Assembly: GCA_905214365.1 (NCBI GenBank)
Contig: CAJMMH010000028.1
Location: 1-15,886, forward strand
Source of the DNA: an uncultured bacterium
GTDB lineage: Bacteria > Bacillota > Clostridia > Lachnospirales > Lachnospiraceae
Reading direction: 5' to 3'
Length of the DNA: 15,886 nucleotides
Made by a program: the position numbers and the translations under genes. The notes beneath the pieces are model-generated. The model had not been told where the DNA came from. It searched no databases and worked only from the letters and a program-made list of their open reading frames with translations. Shown here in pieces: positions 1 through 7,226 of this stretch; the first letter of the stretch is position 1, and every line of letters begins with the position of its first letter.

Positions 1-469
1 GGTACTTTTCATACAGAGACTGTACATCTGTTTCCTTTGCTTGGCAGAATGCGCGCTCCGCATCATTCAGACCGGAATAATATGCGGCAGCTGCTTCCTG
101 ACAGGTATTGATTTCCGATTCATCCAGCGACAGATCATTTTCTTTTGCCATATCATCCAGAAGGAGCAGCGCGCATACCTCTTCTCGCAGACGTTTTTCC
201 TTTAAATACTCGGAAAACGTTGTTCCAGCTACCTCTGTATTCCAGAAATCACTGATTCCTGTCTGCGCGTAATAATGATTATAACGGTTCTGATAATCCA
301 TTACAATCAGATATGCCTCCTTTGCGGTCAGAGCGGAAGCATTTGCGGCAGCCAGGTACGTGTCCGTCATCGACGCGGAAAGATACACATTGCCGATCCG
401 TCCACATCCCGCTGCAGATATAATCAAAAATGAAAGAAGAATCAATCGAAGTGGCCTGGCTCTGCGCAT
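1..469 (-). CDS. SurA-N-like foldase lipoprotein (partial, C-terminus beyond window edge)
   Basis: The first 156 residues of an exported lipoprotein are visible; the frame stays open to the window edge. The N-terminus has a basic stretch (MRRARPLR), a hydrophobic core and a lipobox ending AAGC, with the lipidated Cys at residue 22, so the mature protein should be anchored to the outer face of the membrane. Residues ~45-156 are helical and charged, with a pattern seen in SurA-N/PrsA-type chaperones (TAKEAYLIV, then TFSEYLKEKRL, then LAKE-like DDMAKENDLSLDESE). A parvulin PPIase domain may follow outside the window, but I cannot see it. An ATG at 475 is in frame, but AGGAGG at 477-482 lies only 1 nt from it and 7 nt from the ATG at 469, so 469 is preferred. 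The start overlaps the last 28 nt of thiN, suggesting coupled translation. In Bacillus this position is occupied by spoVM/rpmB, so this is a lineage-specific neighbour. The lipoprotein call is firm; the foldase role is inference. Confidence 0.8.
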   Translation of the reverse strand, partial: MRRARPLRLILLSFLIISAAGCGRIGNVYLSASMTDTYLAAANASALTAKEAYLIVMDYQNRYNHYYAQTGISDFWNTEVAGTTFSEYLKEKRLREEVCALLLLDDMAKENDLSLDESEINTCQEAAAAYYSGLNDAERAFCQAKETDVQSLYEKY

Positions 470-1155
470 ACGCATTCCTCCTTTTGGTCTGATCCTTCCG
501 CCTTCGGATCTCTCGATCGGATGCAGAACAGCAATCCTTCTCCAATCGAAACTTCAGCAGTCTCTGCCGTGATTTCATTGCTGACACAGCGGCCTGATTT
601 TTTCCCTCTCCGGATTTCGTATCCTTCAATCGGATATGCAAATCCGCGCAGGCAGAGATTCGTGATATGGTCGGTAAACGGGAAAAAGGACACGTATTTG
701 TAACGCGGATCCGGCTTCAGAAATACTCTGCTTCCGATCAGTGTAATTTCATTGCACGCATCCACAATCCGGCATGACACTCCAGCACAATATGGCTCAT
801 ACAGCATATCCAGATTAGCAAGCGTATGATCCATCCGGTTCCCGGTTGCGCCGAGAATCTCTATTTCCTCCGGAGCAAGCCCTAACGCAAGCATCACTGC
901 GAGCTCCGTATCCGTTTCATTTTTCTGCGGACAATGCCGTTCAATATAACGGCTGCCATCGGAAAACTGTTCCAGCATTTCCGGATGGACTGTATCGAAA
1001 TCACCAACCATATGCGTTACCCTCAGACCGGTCCGGGCAAAATGCTCCAGTGCGCCGTCAACGGCTATACAAACATCAGGTGAAAAGCGGCGATACTCCG
1101 CTTCTAAAAACGCATCGGTCAGCGTTCCTCCGCAGACAATTAATATTTTACTCAT
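442..1155 (-). CDS. thiN: Thiamine pyrophosphokinase
   Basis: This cytosolic enzyme transfers pyrophosphate from ATP to thiamine, giving the cofactor thiamine pyrophosphate. The 237-residue protein shows the family signatures in order: AVDGAL near 31-36, GDFDTV at 51-56 (family GDFDS), a K-x-x-TD box (KNETD, 78-82), GATGNRMDHTLANL at 102-115 (family GGTGGRxDHxLAN) and a C-terminal SNE motif at ~192-194 in the thiamine-binding domain. An ATG at 1167 would add MRKA, but the GAGGA preceding the ATG at 1155 and homology of MSKILIVCGG favour 1155. The start overlaps the rpe stop by 8 nt. The final ~25 residues, rich in charged residues and Cys, run past the conserved fold and overlap the downstream lipoprotein start. 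Position directly after rpe matches the conserved B. subtilis order. Confidence 0.93.
   Translation of the reverse strand: MSKILIVCGGTLTDAFLEAEYRRFSPDVCIAVDGALEHFARTGLRVTHMVGDFDTVHPEMLEQFSDGSRYIERHCPQKNETDTELAVMLALGLAPEEIEILGATGNRMDHTLANLDMLYEPYCAGVSCRIVDACNEITLIGSRVFLKPDPRYKYVSFFPFTDHITNLCLRGFAYPIEGYEIRRGKKSGRCVSNEITAETAEVSIGEGLLFCIRSRDPKAEGSDQKEECVCAEPGHFD
477..482 (-). promoter_or_regulatory. Ribosome binding site deciding the lipoprotein start
   Basis: A perfect AGGAGG on the minus strand lies inside the thiN coding region. It sits 7 nt before the ATG at 469 and 1 nt before the alternative ATG at 475, so it selects 469. Confidence 0.7.
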
Positions 1156-1819
1156 GGCCTTCCTCATACGCGCGGATTGCGCCGCGCAGTTTTTTCACAT
1201 TTTCTTCAATACAGCCGGAAAATACCGCGCTCCCGCAGACAATCCGGTCTGCTCCGGCTTCTAATACGGTCTGAATAGTTCCTGTATTAATACCGCCGTC
1301 CACTTCCAGAAAAACCGGCTGCGGAAGAAGATCCAGACGTTTCCGCATTGCACGGATTTTTTCTGTCGTCTCCGGGATATATTTCTGACCGCCGAACCCT
1401 GGCTCAACCGTCATAACAAGAACCATATCAATTGATTCCAAATAGGATTCCAGACAGGAAATTGGCGTTCCCGGATTCACACTGACACCGCATTTGCAGC
1501 CGCAGGCATGAATTTCATCGATCGTCTGCTGCAGCTGATCACATGCTTCATAATGAACCGTGATATAATCGCTTCCTGCCTCTGCAAACTGCCGGAGATA
1601 CCGGATCGGTTCCCGTATCATCAAATGCACATCAAAAATCAGCCCGGATACCGGACGAAGCGACCGGATAACCGGAAATCCAAATGAAATACTTGGAACA
1701 AATACCCCGTCCATAACGTCAATATGAAGCCATTTGACTCCCTGCGCTTCCACAGCGGCTACATCTCGTCCGAGGTTTGCAAAGTCTGCTGATAAAATGG
1801 ATGGTGCCAGCTCTGTCAT
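1148..1819 (-). CDS. rpe: Ribulose-phosphate 3-epimerase
   Basis: It interconverts D-ribulose 5-phosphate and D-xylulose 5-phosphate in the pentose phosphate pathway. The 223-residue TIM-barrel protein carries the expected motifs: APSILSADF at 5-13, HIDVMDG at 32-38, FDVHLMI at 62-68, VNPGTP at 114-119, VEPGFGGQ at 138-145, EVDGGI at 172-177 and GSAVF at 196-200. Metal and catalytic residues H32, D34, H65 and D174 are present. An upstream in-frame ATG at 1894 would add 25 residues overlapping the rsgA end; a GGGAG about 9 nt upstream of the ATG at 1819, together with the universal MxxLAPSIL start, supports 1819. The gene lies 22 nt after rsgA and overlaps thiN by 8 nt. HIDVMDGVFVPS replaces the usual DGHFVPN, which is a mild variation. 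Confidence 0.96.
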   Translation of the reverse strand: MTELAPSILSADFANLGRDVAAVEAQGVKWLHIDVMDGVFVPSISFGFPVIRSLRPVSGLIFDVHLMIREPIRYLRQFAEAGSDYITVHYEACDQLQQTIDEIHACGCKCGVSVNPGTPISCLESYLESIDMVLVMTVEPGFGGQKYIPETTEKIRAMRKRLDLLPQPVFLEVDGGINTGTIQTVLEAGADRIVCGSAVFSGCIEENVKKLRGAIRAYEEGHE

Positions 1820-1841
1820 AGTTTTTCTCCCTTTAATCCAT

Positions 1842-2723
1842 TCAGTATTTTTTTCTAGATGCAAGTTCCTGATAAAACAGTTTATAATTCTCATATCTTG
1901 ACAAAGGAATTTTTCCCTCCGCCAATGCAGCTTTCACCGCGCAGTCCGGTTCACTGATATGCGTACAGCCATGGAACCGACATTTGCCCAGATACGGATC
2001 CATTTCTGGAAAGTACAATTCCAGCTTTTCCTTTTCCAGATGCGTATACTCCAGCGAACTAAATCCCGGCGTATCAAACAGACAGGTATCCTCATCTGCA
2101 AAGAACAGCTCCGTATGACGCGTAGTATGCTTTCCTCTACGGATTTTCTCACTGATTGCCCCGGTCTCCATCTCTGCCTGCGGATGAAGATAATTTAACA
2201 AGGAAGATTCGCCGACTCCGCTCGGACCTGCAAACGCGGTTACCTTACCTTTGAGCAGTTCCTTTAACCGACCAAGATCTCCCTGCTCTTCCTGCACGCT
2301 GACAATACAGACCGGATATCCTGCCTGTTCATACGTCCGCCGGATCTCCTGTTCCTTTGCGTTCTGTGACAAATCTGCCTTCGTCAGACAGATCAGCGCC
2401 GGTACTCCTAGTGACTCCATAATAATCAGAAACCGGTCAAGAAGATTGGGATTCGGCTCCGGATCCCTGCACGCAAATACGATTGCCGCCTGATCAACAT
2501 TGGCAACGGCCGGACGGAACAGAGTATTTTTCCGCGGAAGCAGCTCACAGACGGTTCCTGTTTTCGCTTCCGGGTCAAGCACTTCAATCTCAGCAAAATC
2601 ACCGACTAACGGTTTCTTGTGCTCCTTTCGGAAAATTCCCTTTGCCCGGCACTCATATACGCACTGGTCATCGCACCGGACATAATAAGCTCCGGCAACT
2701 CCTTTTATAATCCTTCCCTGCAT
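1842..2723 (-). CDS. rsgA: Ribosome small-subunit-dependent GTPase RsgA, with Walker A Lys replaced by Glu
   Basis: RsgA (CpgA/YloQ) is a circularly permuted GTPase that checks late maturation of the 30S subunit. The 293 residues show an N-terminal OB-fold (~1-65), G4 TKAD at 114-117, the G1 P-loop at 166-173, the TTRHT region at ~200-204, G3 DTPG at 217-220, and a C-terminal zinc finger with C248, C253, H255 and C261 (CRFHGCTHISEPDC). The P-loop reads GPSGVGES: the invariant Lys that contacts nucleotide phosphates is Glu (codon GAA at 2208-2210). Everything else is intact and there is no frameshift, so GTP binding is probably impaired, or the base is a sequence error. The ATG at 2723 has AAAGGA about 5 nt upstream. 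The gene follows prkC after an 83-bp gap containing a hairpin, and precedes rpe by 22 nt. B. subtilis CpgA is reported to be a PrkC substrate, which fits the neighbourhood. Confidence 0.95.
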   Translation of the reverse strand: MQGRIIKGVAGAYYVRCDDQCVYECRAKGIFRKEHKKPLVGDFAEIEVLDPEAKTGTVCELLPRKNTLFRPAVANVDQAAIVFACRDPEPNPNLLDRFLIIMESLGVPALICLTKADLSQNAKEQEIRRTYEQAGYPVCIVSVQEEQGDLGRLKELLKGKVTAFAGPSGVGESSLLNYLHPQAEMETGAISEKIRRGKHTTRHTELFFADEDTCLFDTPGFSSLEYTHLEKEKLELYFPEMDPYLGKCRFHGCTHISEPDCAVKAALAEGKIPLSRYENYKLFYQELASRKKY

Positions 2724-2745
2724 AATATCCTTTCCTGTATACAGT

Positions 2746-2800
2746 GACAGCCATCCGCACTGCCAGCCATGGCAGAATCGGACGGCTGCCCGTTTTTTTT
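2746..2800 (+). terminator. Hairpin with T-tract in the prkC-rsgA gap (plus-strand terminator orientation)
   Basis: Outer arms 2746-2757 and 2779-2790 pair, with an inner perfect 6-bp stem CTGCCA/TGGCAG at 2760-2765 and 2770-2775 around a GCCA loop. On the plus strand it is followed 2 nt later by eight Ts (2793-2800), the form of an intrinsic terminator, but no plus-strand gene reads into it. Read on the minus strand, the two A-C mismatches of the outer stem become G-U pairs, giving a continuous 12-bp stem without a following U-run. It may therefore block antisense transcription, or act in the operon mRNA as a processing or stability element between prkC and rsgA. A 10-bp palindrome CTGTATACAG (2735-2744) lies right beside it, touching the rsgA ribosome binding site. 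The structure is clear; the role is inference. Confidence 0.45.
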
Positions 2801-2806
2801 GTCTGA

Positions 2807-5434
2807 TTACGCGTCTGTTTCCAACTCATCCGCCGTCAGCGCCGCTGTTTCGGCTGTCGGTGCCAGAATATTTTCCGTTTCCGGTACAGCAGGTTCCGTA
2901 TCCGGTACCGGATCCGGCTGTGCCGGTGTCTCGGCAGGACCTGCCGAAACGACAAGCTGTACGGTACTTCCGCTGTAAACAGCTCCCGGAAGATCAATCC
3001 GGATTACCAGTCCGGCTGCAATGCTGTCGCTGTTTTCGTATGCAATATTGCACGCAACACCCTGGGCAGCCAACGTATTCTGTACTTCCTCCGGCGTCTT
3101 TCCGGCAACATTGGTATCAATCGCGATTTCCTGCGGTCCAAGGCTAACCGTAAGCGTTACATTAGTCCACTCAACAACTGTTGTTCCGACTGCAATGCTC
3201 TGACGGAATACAACGCCTGCCGGGTACTCATTACTGTTTTCTCTGACGATATCATACGTCAGGTTAATCGCTGCCAGCTGAGAGATTGCATCTGCTTCCG
3301 GATTGCGCATCAGATCCGGAACCACACAGGTCTTTCTTCCGAGGCTGATCACAACATCAATGCTGGAATCAATCCTTACCGTTGAACCGGAAGCTGCGCT
3401 CTGTCCGCAGATTACTCCTGCATCTACGCTGTCATTATACTGCTCGGACACTGCTCCTAAATGAAGGCCAATTGCCTCCAGTGCGGAAACTGCCTGCTCC
3501 TTCGACTTGCCCCGGAGTTCCGGCACCGTTACTGTGGAAGGACCTGTACTGTAATATACAGTCAATGTATCTCCTGGCGCCAGATCGCCGTCCATCGGAT
3601 CCAGATTCAGAACCGTATTCTTCTTATACTCTTCACTCTCCTGACCAACCAGAACAACATCAATTTCCTTGTAGGAATTGAGCGCATACTGCAGCACGCT
3701 AAGATTCTGATGGATATAATTGCTTCCGATCAGATGGAACTTATCGCTTCCGATGCTGATTGTGACAGTAACCTGACTTCCTTTTTTCGCAGATGATCCT
3801 TCTTCTTTGTCCTGATTGCAGATTGTTCCGGCCGCGTACAGATCGGAATACTCATATTTACTGCTGACACGCATCTGGAGCCCGGCTTTTGTCATCAGTG
3901 TCTTCGCCTCCGCCAGACTCTTTCCACACAATCCAGGAACCTTTACTGCATCTTTATCCTCTTCGGTAGAGCCTTCTTCCTCTTCCGATTCGGTCTCCGT
4001 TTCCATTTCCGTTATCTTCGCTTCGGTCATCTGCTCTGTGGATGCCGCCTGGCTATCTAACATCCTGCCTTTTTTTCCTGCTGATCCGGCGGAAAACAGT
4101 CCATTTAAAGTCACCGCAATATAAATCACCATCAGAAGAATCAGGATTCCAAACGCGGTTCCAATCCCAAGAAGAACCTTGTCAAACACCGTTCCTCCCG
4201 CTTCCACGGTCTCTGTCCTCCGATTCTGCGGCTGACGGACATATTCCTGCCTGCGCTCTTCCCGCTGAGGCTGACGGGGCTTTTCCTTCCTTGCCTGCTG
4301 CCTGCCTGCCGCAGCCTGATGATAACGATCCTTCGACTGCCCTGCACTTCCCTGCTGGCTGCGTGAAGAAGCGGTATTCTTCTGAGCCGCTGTTTTTTTT
4401 GCTGACTGCCCTCTTGATGACGGATTGGAAAAGTCAATGCCGTCCCGATCTGAATTGTTTTGCTGATATGTCTGTCTGCTCCGCTGCGGAATCGGACTGA
4501 TCTGAATCGTATCCTGAGAAACCGGCGCGGCACTGCCGCCCTGGTAAGTTCCTTCCTGTACCTGCTGCGGATCATCATCAACCGGCGCAAATTTTACAAA
4601 TCCCTTCTGCGGAGTCACGATTGCCTGTCTCAAATCGGCAATCAGCTCCTCACAGCTCGCGTACCGGCGCTCCGGACGCTTCTGTACACACTTAAAAATA
4701 ATCTGCTCAAGCGCAAGCGGAACAGACGGCTCATACTGGCTCGGCGGCACAATTGCTTCATTCATATGCGCAATCGCAACCGCAACCGTCGTATCCCCGT
4801 CAAATGGAACTCGTCCGGTTACCATCTCATACATAGTAATGCCGAGTGAGTAAATATCGCTTCGCTCATCGCAGTATCCGCCTCTTGCCTGCTCCGGCGA
4901 AATATAGTGAACCGAACCGGCCGCCTTGTACATATTGGTGGTCTCATCGGTAATTCCGCGCGCAATTCCAAAATCCGCGACCTTAATTTTTCCATCTCTT
5001 GAAATAATAATATTCTGCGGCTTGATATCGCGGTGAATCAGATGACGGCTGTGCGCCGCAGCCAGTCCCTGCGCAACCTGAATGGCAACGCCGATACTTT
5101 CCTTGACTCCAAGCCTGCGCTTGCGGATAATATACTCCTTTAGAGTAATTCCCTCAATGAGCTCCATTACAATAAAATAAATCGAATTATTAATCTCTCC
5201 GACATCATAAACGCCGACAATATTGGCATGGGAAAGCCCGGCGGCAGCCTGCGCCTCCATCCGGAATTTTGATACAAACGCCTTATCTTTACAGAATTCT
5301 TCCTTCAGTACCTTGATTGCCACATAACGGTTCAGTTTGTGATCCTTCGCACGGTAGACATATGCCATCCCACCGGAGCCGATCTGCTGCAGAATCTCAT
5401 AACGATCTGCCAAAAGCATTCCTATTCGTAACAT
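2807..5434 (-). CDS. prkC: PASTA-domain serine/threonine protein kinase PrkC
   Basis: A membrane kinase that senses peptidoglycan fragments and phosphorylates proteins of growth, division and translation. The 875 residues comprise an N-terminal kinase domain (~11-270): glycine loop GSGGMAYV at 19-26, VAIK Lys41, catalytic HRDIKPQN at 134-141, DFG at 154-156, SVHYISPEQA at 174-183. A long basic Gln/Ser/Arg-rich linker (~285-415) leads to one membrane span (~418-445), an acidic stretch (~478-493), then five extracellular PASTA units at about 496-564, 565-633, 634-701, 702-768 and 769-834, and a Pro/Glu/Thr-rich tail to 875. The second PASTA unit lacks the usual V-P-x-L/V start and is divergent. 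A GTG at 5443 is in frame, but AGGAG abuts it directly and is 8 nt from the ATG at 5434, so 5434 is chosen. The gene begins 11 nt after the prpC stop. B. subtilis PrkC has three PASTA units, so this one is longer. Confidence 0.96.
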   Translation of the reverse strand: MLRIGMLLADRYEILQQIGSGGMAYVYRAKDHKLNRYVAIKVLKEEFCKDKAFVSKFRMEAQAAAGLSHANIVGVYDVGEINNSIYFIVMELIEGITLKEYIIRKRRLGVKESIGVAIQVAQGLAAAHSRHLIHRDIKPQNIIISRDGKIKVADFGIARGITDETTNMYKAAGSVHYISPEQARGGYCDERSDIYSLGITMYEMVTGRVPFDGDTTVAVAIAHMNEAIVPPSQYEPSVPLALEQIIFKCVQKRPERRYASCEELIADLRQAIVTPQKGFVKFAPVDDDPQQVQEGTYQGGSAAPVSQDTIQISPIPQRSRQTYQQNNSDRDGIDFSNPSSRGQSAKKTAAQKNTASSRSQQGSAGQSKDRYHQAAAGRQQARKEKPRQPQREERRQEYVRQPQNRRTETVEAGGTVFDKVLLGIGTAFGILILLMVIYIAVTLNGLFSAGSAGKKGRMLDSQAASTEQMTEAKITEMETETESEEEEGSTEEDKDAVKVPGLCGKSLAEAKTLMTKAGLQMRVSSKYEYSDLYAAGTICNQDKEEGSSAKKGSQVTVTISIGSDKFHLIGSNYIHQNLSVLQYALNSYKEIDVVLVGQESEEYKKNTVLNLDPMDGDLAPGDTLTVYYSTGPSTVTVPELRGKSKEQAVSALEAIGLHLGAVSEQYNDSVDAGVICGQSAASGSTVRIDSSIDVVISLGRKTCVVPDLMRNPEADAISQLAAINLTYDIVRENSNEYPAGVVFRQSIAVGTTVVEWTNVTLTVSLGPQEIAIDTNVAGKTPEEVQNTLAAQGVACNIAYENSDSIAAGLVIRIDLPGAVYSGSTVQLVVSAGPAETPAQPDPVPDTEPAVPETENILAPTAETAALTADELETDA

Positions 5435-5442
5435 GGTATCCA

Positions 5443-5447
5443 CTCCT
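5443..5447 (-). promoter_or_regulatory. Ribosome binding site deciding the prkC start
   Basis: AGGAG overlaps the prpC stop codon and sits 8 nt before the ATG at 5434. It overlaps the alternative GTG at 5443, which rules that codon out as a sensible start. Confidence 0.65.
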
Positions 5448-6165
5448 ACTCTATCGCAATCAGAATAACAGAAATGTTATCCTGTCCGCCGTTTTTATTT
5501 GCCAGCTCGATCAGGCTGTCTGCCTTTTCTTCCAGCGTCATTGAAGTATGTAAAATCTTCTGAATTTCATCGTCCTCTACCATATTGGTCAGACCGTCAG
5601 AGCAAAGCAGAATGATATCTCCTGGCTGCAGCTTTTCCTCATAAATGTCCGCAGCGACAAAATCATTTCCGCCGACCGCTCTTGTAATAATATGCTTCTG
5701 ACTGCGGTACTCCTCGGACTCCCGCGACATCACGCCTTTCCGGTACATCTCCTCAACGTAGGAATGGTCCCTCGTCACCTGGCGGAGCGTATCTCCGCTG
5801 ATGTACAGACGGCTGTCACCGATCTGAAACGCATAAAGCGTATATTCATCTATATAGGCAAGTGTCAGGGTTGTACCCATCCCCTTGTACTCTTCGTAAT
5901 CCGCTGACTTCTCATATACCATACGGTTGACACGCCGGATGGCATCGTTGACAATCAGGAGCCGATTGTCGTAAATCGACTCGCCGATACAGTCTTTCAG
6001 TTTCTCAATGGTATAACGCGAAGCAAAATCGCCGGCCTTATGGCCGCCCATTCCGTCCGCCACGATAAATAAGTTTGGAAGCTTTCCAATCGGCCCGTCC
6101 AACGTCAGCACCGAATCCTGGTTTTGCTGACGTTGCATGCCGACATCACTCCTGCTGCTGATCAT
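5446..6165 (-). CDS. prpC: PP2C-family protein phosphatase (PrpC/Stp)
   Basis: This cytosolic metal-dependent Ser/Thr phosphatase reverses PrkC phosphorylation. The 239-residue length matches bacterial Stp/PrpC. PP2C motifs run in order: SDVGMQRQQNQD at 6-17, ADGMGGHKAGD at 36-46 (metal ligand D37), GMGTTL at 95-100, GDSRLY at 116-121, TRDHS at 131-135, ITRAVG at 160-165, LLCSDGLTNM at 186-195 (D190) and GGQDNISV at 226-233 (D229). All metal-binding Asp residues are present. The open frame runs back to 6231 inside rlmN, which is unlikely. AAGGAG (6177-6182) lies 11 nt from the ATG at 6165 and 8 nt from a TTG at 6168; the latter has the better spacing and would add one residue. The gene begins 8 nt after the rlmN stop and is followed 11 nt later by its partner kinase prkC. 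Confidence 0.95.
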   Translation of the reverse strand: MISSRSDVGMQRQQNQDSVLTLDGPIGKLPNLFIVADGMGGHKAGDFASRYTIEKLKDCIGESIYDNRLLIVNDAIRRVNRMVYEKSADYEEYKGMGTTLTLAYIDEYTLYAFQIGDSRLYISGDTLRQVTRDHSYVEEMYRKGVMSRESEEYRSQKHIITRAVGGNDFVAADIYEEKLQPGDIILLCSDGLTNMVEDDEIQKILHTSMTLEEKADSLIELANKNGGQDNISVILIAIE

Positions 6166-6173
6166 CAATGGTA

Positions 6174-7226
6174 TCACTCCTTTTTCTGGTCGGCTCTCTG
6201 ATCCAGATAGCTTTTTCTGAGCTGACCGCATGCGCCGTCGATATCACGACCCATTTCCCTTCTAATAGTAACATTTATTCCGTATTTTTCAAGCAGATTC
6301 TTGAATTTTTCGATATTATTCCGGTCAGAACGGGTAAACGATCGCTCTTTGATCGGATTTACTGGAATCAGATTTACATGGCACGGGAAAGATTTCAGAA
6401 GCGTACCAAGCTCCTTTGCTTCCTGTTCATTGTCATTCACTCCGGCAACCAGGCTGTACTCAAAAGTCATCCGCCGTCCGGTCAGCTCCGAATACTCGCG
6501 GCAGGCATCCAGAACATCTTTGAGCGGATACGCGTTTGCAATCGGCATCAGTGTGCGTCTGACCTCGTCATTTGGCGCATGCAGGGAAAGCGCAAGCGTT
6601 ACCTGCGGCTTTCTGCGCGCGAAATCCCGGATCTTCGGCACTATCCCGCAGGTAGATACCGTAAGATTACGCTGACCGATATTCAGACCGTTCGGATCCG
6701 AAATCAGTTCCAGGAAGCGGAGAACAGCATCATAATTATCAAAGGGCTCTCCGCTGCCCATAATTACGACATGGGAAATCCGCTCGCCGCAGTCCCGCTG
6801 GATCCGGTATACCTGTTCAAGCATCTCCGACGGCCGCAGATTCCGCTCCAGGCCATCTAATGTAGAAGCGCAGAAGCGGCAGCCCATCCGGCAGCCGACC
6901 TGGGAAGAAATACACACGGAGCAGCCAAACTGATACCGCATCAGCACACTTTCAATCACATTTCCGTCCGGAAGCGCAAACAGATATTTTCTAGTTCCGT
7001 CCACTTTGGAAATCTGAACATCTACCTGGCGCAGCGTCACCAGGCAGTCCTCCTTTTTCAACTGTTCCCTCAGGGATGCCGGGAGGTTGGTCATCTCGTC
7101 AAAATCTGCAGCCAGCTTCTGGTGCATCCACTGATACAGCTGTTTCGCGCGGAATGGCTTTTCTCCGGCCGCTGTCAGATATTCTGTCAGCTCCGGCAGC
7201 GTCATGGATTTGATATCTATACTCAA
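6174..7226 (-). CDS. rlmN: Dual-specificity 23S rRNA/tRNA adenine C2-methyltransferase RlmN
   Basis: A radical SAM enzyme that methylates C2 of A2503 in 23S rRNA and of A37 in some tRNAs, using two SAM and a methyl-cysteine intermediate. The 350 residues have an N-terminal helical domain with GEKPFRAKQLYQW (21-33), the 4Fe-4S motif CRMGCRFC (C112, C116, C119), MGSGEPFDN at 156-164, and the two catalytic cysteines at C105 and C333 (equivalents of E. coli C118 and C355). The start is a TTG at 7226, overlapping the rsmB TGA as TTGA, with a GGGGG purine run 5 nt upstream. The first ATG at 7205 would remove the conserved DIKSM segment, so TTG is preferred. RlmN is favoured over the resistance enzyme Cfr because of this housekeeping context. 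It is followed by prpC after 8 nt. Confidence 0.96.
   Translation of the reverse strand: MSIDIKSMTLPELTEYLTAAGEKPFRAKQLYQWMHQKLAADFDEMTNLPASLREQLKKEDCLVTLRQVDVQISKVDGTRKYLFALPDGNVIESVLMRYQFGCSVCISSQVGCRMGCRFCASTLDGLERNLRPSEMLEQVYRIQRDCGERISHVVIMGSGEPFDNYDAVLRFLELISDPNGLNIGQRNLTVSTCGIVPKIRDFARRKPQVTLALSLHAPNDEVRRTLMPIANAYPLKDVLDACREYSELTGRRMTFEYSLVAGVNDNEQEAKELGTLLKSFPCHVNLIPVNPIKERSFTRSDRNNIEKFKNLLEKYGINVTIRREMGRDIDGACGQLRKSYLDQRADQKKE

Noticed and set aside
6168..6860. 230-codon open frame on the plus strand opposite rlmN
   Set aside because: Antisense shadow of a strongly supported radical SAM gene; no recognisable domain.
6174..7226. Cfr-type antibiotic resistance methyltransferase
   Set aside because: The gene sits in the conserved rsmB-rlmN-prpC order and has RlmN-like N-terminal sequence; nothing points to an acquired resistance gene.
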